Shown: positions 9,255 to 15,904 of the stretch, piece after piece
Layout: every line of letters begins with the position of its first letter
Position numbering within the stretch: position 1 is the stretch's first letter
NCBI GenBank assembly: GCA_032629725.1
Contig: JAFEVB010000040.1
Location: 1-15,904 of the forward strand
Origin: Gremmenia infestans
Lineage: Eukaryota; Ascomycota; Leotiomycetes; Helotiales; Hamatocanthoscyphaceae
DNA: 15,904 nucleotides
Reading direction: 5' to 3'
The notes under the pieces: model-generated
What the model saw: only the letters and a program-made list of their open reading frames with translations
What the model was told of the DNA's origin: nothing
Databases searched by the model: none
Position numbers and translations under genes: made by a program

Positions 9255-9725
9255 ATAGCTCCTTATTCTTATTATAAAAGGAGCAAAAGATAGTACGTAG
9301 CGCTTTGCGATATTAAATATACTTGCTGTGCTAAGTATATCCGCTAGGGCAAAACCTGTAATGTTTGCTAGGTTAATTAGATACTTAAAGTTATAAAGTA
9401 GAAGTTGCTAAAGCGTTAGCGCTAAAAACTTTATACTAAGAAAGCTAAGGCTTTTATAAAGATCCTGCGACTTAAGAAACTTTAAGAGGCGTTAGATGAA
9501 AAAAAGCAGCGTATAATTACTACTAGTTTAAATTCTCTTAATAAGCTTAATGCTCTTAAAGAGAAAAAGCGGAAAAAGCGTAAAAAGAAGAAGCGCAAGT
9601 ATAGGGGCCTGCCTGCTTCCTCTAGTATTAGGTCTAGTAACGGCTTTTCTTTCTATTCTAATCTTTTTAATAACCTTACCTTTATTATATCTTTTGCGGC
9701 GTATAATCCTTTAGATTTGTTCTAG
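9255..9725 (+). pseudogene. Antisense accessory gene of element A: six-cysteine, lysine-rich protein
   Basis: A plus-strand frame without indels runs about 157 codons between the LTR and the pol end. Cysteine positions are tat 9264, tat 9273, tac 9294, tgt 9327, tat 9336 and tgt 9357 (Tyr is the RIP form of Cys), spacing CX2CX6CX10CX2CX6C. That resembles the spacing of fungal Zn(II)2Cys6 clusters. A charged, probably helical region follows, with S-L-N-K-L-N-A-L-K-E-K-K shared with the copy in B, then a Ser/Phe-rich tail ending N-P-L-D-L-F. The last 79 codons (9486-9722) have no stop. ATA at 9255 may be a mutated ATG, giving M-A-P-C. The end is taken at TAG 9723, shared with B; pol ends 20 bp away on the other strand. 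The role is unknown: DNA or nucleic-acid binding is an inference. Confidence 0.7.
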
Positions 9726-9744
9726 TTAGGTTAGAGTGTTAATC

Positions 9745-12700
9745 TTAGTAGTTTGCGAATATCTTAAGACTCTTAAGTGTTGCCTTTATTTCCTAAGTGT
9801 TCTCTAAGTATAAGTAGTTTATCTATTTAACTAGGTACTTAGTATAGCCTCTAACTTGCTTATAGTTTAGTATTGCTTCGATCTTATACTTAGCGTTAGG
9901 GTTAACTAGTTGGATTTCTGTAATAGATGCAGGTAGCGCCCCTAGTAGTGCTAGTTTAAGAAAAGATATATAGAATACTAGATGTATATTTATTGTTCTA
10001 GGTAGTACTAATTCGTAGTTAACTAGTTCTGCAACTTGCTTGATTTTAAACAGCCTTAGCTTTTTATAATCCAGTTTTATACTTAGTTGTTTTATTTTAA
10101 TGTTTCTTCATATTAGGTAGACCTTATCCTCTTCTTTAAGCGTAGGTTCTATACTACGTTTTCTATTATAGTATAACGCTGCTTTCTTTATAAAGAATAC
10201 TAGATCGCTAGCTAGTTCCTTCTAAAGTGCTTTAAGGTTTTCTATCTGTATAGTCGCGGATTAGTTGTCTACTTCTAAGGTTATTATAGAGTAGTAGGCC
10301 TTAGGGTTATAACTATAATTCGCGTATGCTAGTAAGATCTTTATATTTTCCGCAGCTAATATATTATATGCAAACTAGGTAAGTAGTAGAAGTCCTACCT
10401 AGTTGTTCTACTTATAGTTTATATAATACTAGATATATGTTTCTATTATCTAATTTATCTATTTAGTTTATCTATTAGTTTATAGGTAAAAACTTATTAA
10501 TAGCTTCCTTTTAATACCTAGCAAAGCTATAAATGCTATCTAGAATTTTAAAGTAAAAAGCTAATCTTTATCTAATATAATTTCTTTTAGCGCGCTATAG
10601 TTTACTACTACTACTTAGAGAAATGCCTAGGCTAAGTCTTTAGCTATACTTAACTCCTTATAGGGTATTATATAGGTGTATTTTATTAACCTATCTATAA
10701 TAACTAGGATAGAATCATATTCTACTTCTATTATTAGATTCTTAGATAGTAGTAGTTTAACTATAAAGTTCTATACAATAGATATCTAAGGAGTCTTTAG
10801 CATATTAGGTAATTGCATTATACTATATAAGGCATATTATAATACCTTATTCTATATATAAGTATTGCACTTACTAATAACCTTCTTAACTATTATTTGC
10901 ATACCTAGGAAATAGTATCTCCATAAGAGCCTTTCCTAGGTTCTAGTATTTCCCTAATATCCGTAAGCTAGTAGCTTATGTTATTTCTTAATAAATTCTT
11001 TTCGGATGCTTTTAGGGATATATATCTTATTTTTATATAGTAGGAGCCTCTTTATATTCTTCTAGAAGTATTACGAGATGCTTTCGCTACTATGTTCCCC
11101 TTTATATGCTAATCTGATTTTATCTATAAATAGGTCGCTATTAATATAGGTTACCGCTGCGATTTATTATTTATTTAGGATAAGGTTATTACTATCTTTC
11201 TAGAAAATCGCAATGCCCTTTATTTCCTCTTTTACCTTATATTCTAGCTTCTAACTTAGTGCGTTAGCGCGTGCATTTTTATCCCTTTTACGTATTTAAT
11301 TTATAAGTCGTAGGTAGCAAGTGTCTCTACCTATCTTATCTGTCGCCTATTTAAGTCTTTAGTTATAGTAAAGCTAATAAGATTCTTATAATTAGTAAGA
11401 ATTATTACTAGGAAGTTAGCTCTCTAAAGGTAAACCCTCTATTCCTATAATGCTTTAACTATTACTAGGAGTTCCTTATTATATATATTATAGTTAAGTT
11501 CTATAGATATTATTTTTCTAAAGTAGTACGCTACTAGATACTAGCTGCTATCTTATATTTCTATATAAGTACTCCCTCTATTACTCTATCTAACGCGTCT
11601 ATCTCTACTATTAACTTAAGTTCTAGCTAGAAGTTCTAGCGGATAGGTTCCTCTATAAAGGCCTGCTTTAGCTCTTAGAATGCCTTTTCCGCTTTATCTA
11701 TCTATTTAAACTCTTTCTCTTTTTTATTAGGTCTATAAGTAGTAGAGCTTTCTTTAAATATAACTTAATAAACTTCTAGTAGAAGTTTGCGAATCCTAGG
11801 AAAGATTGCACTTATTTAACTATAGTTAGCGTTTCCTAGGTAATAATCGCTTGGACCTTTTTAGGGTCTAGGCCGATTTTCCCTAGCGTAATTATATAGC
11901 CTAGAAAGGTAATTTCTTTTATATAGAAGTTATACTTAGATAGCTTTAGGCGGAATCCTTTTGCTATAAGTGCTTCTAAGACCTATATTATATATCCTAT
12001 ATGCTATTCCTTTATTATCTAAATATACTAGTATGTTATTAAGGTAATATATATAAAACCTGTCTAAGAAAGCCCTTAACGCGTTATAGTTAACTTCTTA
12101 ACAGTTACTAGGGCGTTAGTTAGCTTAAATAGTATAACTTAGTACTTGTAGTAACTAAATCTAGTTTGAAATGCTATTTTCTATTCCTTGCCCTTTATAA
12201 TACGGATTAGGTAATATGCGTCTCTTATATCCAGTTATATAAAGATTACCGCTTTTCTTAGACGGTTTTGCATATTATCTGCTTATAGTAGTAGGTATTG
12301 ATTTTTTATAGTTATCTTATTTAACTTTTAGTAGTTAATACAAAATTGATCCGTTTGTCTTTCTTCTTTGCAAATAGCATTAGCGCTTCTAATAGGGAGT
12401 GCAACTCCCTTATCTATCTCTTAGATAACGCCTTATTAATATACTCTCTTTATAGTCTTATCTTTTCTTTACTATACTAGCGAAGTAGTTCCTAAGAAGG
12501 TTTATATCTTTCTTAAGTAGTATCTTATAGTCCTATAGTTAATATTTAGGTAAGGCTTTCTTACTTTATAGGTTATTAAATATCTGTTCGAACTTCTTTA
12601 TACTATACTAGTATCTCTTTTTCAACCTTTATATTATCTAGTAGAGGGCCTTAGATTGCGTGCCTTGGCGCGTTATAAAAGGTAGCGCTAACCTCTCTAT

Positions 12701-13600
12701 AGCTATATAGTTATTTTAATGCATAGCTATATTAGGTAAACTTTACTTTATAAGTTTCCTAGTTGATTTCTAGATTATATTATCTAATCTAAGAAATACT
12801 AAAAATAGCCTAATTATCTCTAATACGGATTATATCTAGGCTGATTTCCTCCTAGTAACCTCTAATAGTTACCTATATAGGTATAGTCTTATACTTAACT
12901 ATCTCTCCATTTATTTTAATTGCTATCCTATTAATAATAGTAAGTAGGTAGGGTTTCTCCTTCTTTTATATTAGTATATTAAGCCTCTTTACGGCTTCTA
13001 GCAAGATAAAGTTCCTTTGCGCACTAAAGTTAAGCATAACCTATAGCTTCTTTTCTCTAGTATAGCGTTTAGCGTTATATGGTTTCGGCCCCCTATAGCC
13101 GCCACTTGCTTTCCTAGTTATCTTTTTTCTAGGACTTTATATCTTATAAATTGGTTTTCCTATAGTTAGTAACTGCTTTCCTACCTTATTAGTTAGTATA
13201 GGGTATTTAGCGCGAACGTGCTTTATGCTTTATTACTAATATATTACTAGGCAAAAATCATTAGGTTTATAGGAAATAAAGGAAAAGTTGTTTTCCTTTA
13301 AATATATTTGCCTAACCTTTTACTAGTAATTTCCTAGACGTCTCCTAGCTCTATAATTAAGTTTAGCCTTAGTATCTTCTTTTTAGGGATGCCTTTAATA
13401 ATCCTAGGCCGTTAAGGTGCTCTAAAGATAACTTGTTATATATCTTAGTATATAACTATATAGTATATGCCTTTTTCTAGTTTCTCTATTCCTAGCTAGA
13501 AGTCCTTTTAAAGGCCGGTTTATCCCTCTCTTTAGGTTCCTACTAGTTTTCCTGCAGAAAGCTTATTACTAGCTATAATCTATTCTTTATCTATATTAGG
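9745..13600 (-). pseudogene. Element A pol: protease, RT, RNase H, integrase, chromodomain
   Basis: Read on the minus strand through RIP stops. The protease D-S-G-A motif is changed to N-F-S-A (13020-13031). Reverse transcriptase has a Y-x-K-L-N-K-I-T block (12310-12340), an L-D-I-R-D-A-Y block and the Y-L-D-D site changed to Y-L-N-N (12035-12046); L-G-F-A-N-F-Y is at 11779-11806. RNase H has E-I-D-A-L-D-x-V (about 11565-11625). Integrase has its HHCC-type region at 10800-11040. The first core Asp is changed to Asn (10768-10770), the second is kept in L-D-K-D (about 10560-10575), and Glu is kept. A K-L-D-Y-K-K-L-x-x-F-K block lies at 10043-10080, and the chromodomain at 9780-9900 reads K-Y-L-V-K. 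The frame shifts by one base in an A-run near 11725-11730. The stop is TAA at 9745-9747, also present in B. The upper border with gag is arbitrary. Confidence 0.93.
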
Positions 13601-14452
13601 TAGCTAGTTTATAGAATTCTAAGATAGGCTTGCTTTCTCTTTCTGCGTTTATTTCCTAGCTTTTATACTTAGGTAGTTGCATGCTATACTTCTACCCTTA
13701 GGGTCTAGTTGTAATACTATACCTAAGGTTTATATAGCCGCGCTTATATTTTATTTCTTTTAGGGTCCTTTTCCTTTTCTTCTGCTTATAAGAGGATACT
13801 AGGTATCTAGGCAATCTATACTTAAAACAAAGTCCCTTTTAATATTACTTATCCTATTTCTCCTTAGAGAGTAGGTTTAGCTTCTAGTAAGCAGCGTTAA
13901 TTTCTATTAGGTCCCTCCTAATCCTTCCTTACTATTAATCCTATCTTCCTTAATTATTTACTAAAGTTATAGATCCTTTTCTATTTAAGGGACCTCTTAA
14001 AGAATCGGTTATTAATCTTAACCGCTTCCTTAATTATTTTAGCGAAACTATTTAGTTAGTCTATTCTAGTTAGCTTATCCTTAATAAAGTCCTTTAGTCC
14101 TACGTAGTACTAGCTAGTTAGGGCGCGGTTGCTCTATTCTGCTATGTTTAAATACTACTAGAACCTAGCTATATACTTAGAGGCTAACTTGTTCTGCTTT
14201 AATTATTATAGCTTTCTATTTGGCTGTACTTTGCTATTTAAGGTCGCTAAAGACTTATTGGATGTTTTTCTTAAATGCCTTATAGCTTATAAATATAGCC
14301 TAAGTTAAGGTTCTTGCTCTAGTTATAACTTGCCCCTAACTGGTTTATTTGCTATAAAGTTATTAATATAGGTCTTAACCTAGTTAAAGGCTACGCTCTA
14401 AAGGTAACTAATTATATAGACAACCTTTGCTGCCTTAGTTCTAAACAAGTGT
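13601..14452 (-). pseudogene. Element A gag, N-terminus missing
   Basis: The minus strand reads as a Gypsy Gag capsid. Near 14380-14440 is K-V-V-Y-I-I-S-Y-L-Q-x-x-A-F, then a K-A-F-K/V-F-S-D-type block near 14240-14280. Further down, a Y-x-G-L-K-D-F-I-K-D-x-L-like stretch lies at about 14070-14110. The nucleocapsid knuckle CX2CX4HX4C is at 13788-13829: tgt 13827-13829 is intact, while the second Cys (13818-13820), His (13803-13805) and last Cys (13788-13790) all read Tyr, as RIP predicts. Coding runs right up to the LTR of B at 14453 with no start codon or leader, so the first part of gag is cut off. Gag packages the element RNA into virus-like particles. Confidence 0.85.
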
Positions 14453-14676
14453 TATATAACGATCGCCTAGCCTACGTAGTGCTAGGGTAAGTCTTATGAC
14501 TTAAGTAGGTCCCTAGACCTAAGTTATCGTTAGGTTAATATTAATATCTATTAATAGATTACTAGTTGCTATACTTAGGAGTATAGCTTGTTATAAAGTA
14601 TAAAGTAATAAGTATATATTAGGAAATACTATTTAAGTTAAGCATAAAGCTTCTATCTAATAGGTAACAACCTAGT

Positions 14677-14685
14677 CTTATATAG
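14677..14685 (-). promoter_or_regulatory. Minus-strand TATA-like box in LTR of B
   Basis: The minus strand reads CTATATAAG, in the same place as in the LTR of A, at the edge of the conserved block next to the variable centre. Confidence 0.5.
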
Positions 14686-14790
14686 AACCGTTATGTCTTT
14701 AGATCCTGATGGATCCTAATAGGCCGCGAGGATCCCTACGGTCCTCCTTGGTCTATCATATAACTAATATACTAGAAGAACGTTTCTAGC

Positions 14791-14800
14791 TTATATAAGG
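14791..14800 (+). promoter_or_regulatory. Plus-strand TATA-like box in LTR of B
   Basis: TTATATAAGG faces the antisense accessory gene about 260 bp away. It lies at the far edge of the variable centre, like the plus-strand box in the LTR of A. Confidence 0.45.
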
Positions 14801-15057
14801 AAAATCTGTTCCTACTAAGGGTTCTCCTATATCTAAAGTTAGATACTAAGCCTAAGGTCTCTTAGTTATATATTATATTCGTAATACTATTCCCCTCTTA
14901 GTTAGCGTAGCCTCTACGCTTAAGTATAATATAGGAAAATATCTTTCTTATAGTATAGCTTTTTTTCTTTCTTATTATACTACCTATTTGCAGCATTAAA
15001 GATAAAGAGCGCTTTATTCTTTACAACCGAATTGTCTTTTCTAGCTATCCTATTAAT

Positions 15058-15516
15058 ATAAAGTGCACTTATTATAAATTCTAAAGCTTAGAGTATATTA
15101 TATCTAAATCCTCTAGTTTAGGCAAATGTAGTGCTTGCGTAAAGTTAAAAATAAAGTGCGATATCTATAGGCTATTGCTTGCGGACTAGTCTATACTAGA
15201 GCGCAAAGAACTTTATCTGGAGCAGAAAAGGTAGAAGACGCTCTTAAAACTATTACGCCTTAACTAGCAATAGTCTAAGTTCAAATGCTATGCCTAGGAT
15301 ATATTACGCCAGGGCCTTAAAACCCTTAATAAGCTTAACGCTCTAAAGGAGAAGAAGAAGGTTAAGAAGGAGGAAAGTAGGCGGCGTAAGCAGGGAACTC
15401 TGCCTGCTTCTATTTCTGACTTTCTTGCTAGTAGTTCTTTACTTAGTTCTAACCCTTTTAGCAACCCTGCTTTTATTATATTACTAGCTGCATATAATCC
15501 TTTAGACCCGTTCTAG
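15058..15516 (+). pseudogene. Antisense accessory gene of element B: six-cysteine, lysine-rich protein
   Basis: A plus-strand frame of about 153 codons is homologous to 9255-9725 in element A. Cysteine positions are tgc 15064, tat 15073, tat 15094, tgt 15127, tgc 15136 and tgc 15157; two are RIP-changed to Tyr. The spacing CX2CX6CX10CX2CX6C is identical to A. After it come a charged region, the shared T-L-N-K-L-N-A-L-K-E-K-K block, a Lys/Arg-rich run, and a Ser/Asn/Pro tail ending A-A-Y-N-P-L-D-P-F. The last 72 or so codons are stop-free. ATA at 15058 may be a mutated ATG just before Lys-Cys. TAG at 15514-15516 matches the TAG in A, which favours a real stop, and pol ends about 20 bp beyond it on the minus strand. 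Function unknown; zinc-dependent nucleic-acid binding is inferred from spacing alone. Confidence 0.7.
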
Positions 15517-15535
15517 TTAGGTTAGGGTGCTAATC

Positions 15536-15904
15536 TTAATAGTCTGTAAATATCTTAAGGTCCCTAAGTATTATTCTTAGCTCCTAGGTGTTTTCTAAGT
15601 GTAGGTAGTTTATCTATTTAACTAAGTACTTAATACTTCCTCTAACCCGTTTATAGTCTAGTATTACTTCGACCTTATATTCAGCGTTAGAGTTAACTAG
15701 TTGGATTTCCGTAATAGGCGCAGGTAGCGCCCCTAGTAGTACTGGTTTAAGGAAGGATATATGGAATACTAGATATATGTTTATTATCCTAGGTAGTGCT
15801 AATTTGTAGTTGACTAGTCCTATAATTTATTTGATTTTAAACAGCTTTAGCTTTTTGTGATTTAGTTTTATGCTTGGTTGTTTTATCTTAATATTTTTTC
15901 GTAC
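15536..15904 (-). pseudogene. Element B pol, 3' end: integrase tail and chromodomain
   Basis: The minus strand matches the end of A pol almost residue for residue. The integrase C-terminal block K-L-N-H-K-K-L-K-L-F-K-I lies near 15835-15870. A P-R-I-I-N-I-Y-L-V-F-H-I-S-F-L block follows near 15760-15800, then a chromodomain (about 15575-15690) with A-E-Y-K-V-E-V-I-L and K-Y-L-V-K motifs. Only a few stops interrupt it, all TAG/TAA. The stop TAA at 15536-15538 is at the same place as in A. The 5' part of pol lies past the window end. Confidence 0.92.

Larger units (their letters stand above)
8614..14452 (-). mobile_element. Element A: nearly full Ty3/Gypsy chromovirus, 5' end missing
   Basis: On the minus strand the order is truncated gag, protease, reverse transcriptase, RNase H, integrase, chromodomain, then an antisense accessory gene and a 3' LTR. 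The right edge is the start of the LTR of element B, which directly joins gag coding sequence. No leader, primer-binding site or gag N-terminus lies between them, so the LTR at 14453 is not A's own 5' LTR. A belongs to the same family as B. RIP has replaced several catalytic residues, so it is not autonomous. Confidence 0.88.
14453..14984 (-). repeat. 3' LTR of element B
   Basis: The outer blocks match the LTR of A (14453-14688 and 14811-14984). The centre, 14689-14810, is unrelated and much richer in C and G, with three GATCC sites at 14702-14735. The lower end TATATAACGATCG corresponds to TGTATAACGATCG in A. The upper border near 14984 is uncertain by several bases. Length is about 532 bp. 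Confidence 0.8.
14453..15904 (-). mobile_element. Element B: 3' end of a second copy of the A family
   Basis: The visible part is a 3' LTR, antisense accessory gene and chromodomain end of pol, in the same order and spacing as in element A. The rest runs past the window end. B is inserted in A's gag and so is younger than A. It keeps more C and G and has fewer stops than the elements to its left. Confidence 0.88.

Noticed and set aside
8614..14984. The LTRs at 8614 and 14453 as the two LTRs of element A
   Set aside because: The LTR at 14453 directly abuts the middle of A's gag with no leader or primer-binding site. On its other side it is followed by the accessory gene and pol end of B, so it is the 3' LTR of B. 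The different centres also argue against a pair made in one insertion.
1..15904. tRNA, rRNA, CRISPR array or bacterial operon features
   Set aside because: No cloverleaf with conserved arms, no rRNA motif, no regularly spaced repeats with unique spacers and no ribosome-binding-site-led genes were seen.

Overview
The window looks like a filamentous ascomycete genome (Pezizomycotina-like), in an AT-rich, gene-free block shaped by repeat-induced point mutation (RIP). TpA steps, TAA and TAG are everywhere, CpA/TpG steps and TGA are scarce, and CpG survives fairly often. That pattern is expected from C-to-T change at CpA on both strands. No intact host gene, tRNA, rRNA or CRISPR array was found. 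Coding relics were recognised by reading through TAA/TAG stops that RIP makes from Gln or Trp codons. All such readings are inferences from the raw sequence.

Layout. Positions 1-4426 are the most eroded part. I cannot assign it to a family or reliably to a strand. A 24-bp minisatellite (4427-4633) and an AT-rich stretch with a hairpin and a perfect palindrome (4634-5279) follow. From about 5283 to the end, four Ty3/Gypsy chromoviruses lie on the minus strand: Y (5283-7509), X (7510-8613), A (8614-14452) and B (14453-15904, running off the window). Each right-hand edge is abrupt. Y is cut inside integrase by the 3' LTR of X, X inside integrase by the 3' LTR of A, and A inside gag by the 3' LTR of B. 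The simplest reading is serial nesting, B into A into X into Y, with the missing 5' halves to the right of the window. A and B belong to one family; X and Y are two others.

Genes. Element A shows truncated gag with a mutated CCHC knuckle, protease, reverse transcriptase, RNase H, integrase and a chromodomain. X, Y and B show only 3' parts of pol, each ending in a chromodomain. Between pol and the 3' LTR, A, B and apparently Y carry an extra gene on the opposite (plus) strand. It encodes a small protein with six cysteine positions; in A and B the spacing is CX2CX6CX10CX2CX6C, followed by a lysine-rich helical region. In A and B it meets pol tail to tail with a gap of about 20 bp. The A/B LTR has two conserved flanks around a non-homologous centre, with TATA-like boxes pointing outward on both sides. 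This suggests a bidirectional promoter driving gag-pol one way (from a 5' LTR) and the antisense gene the other way (from a 3' LTR).
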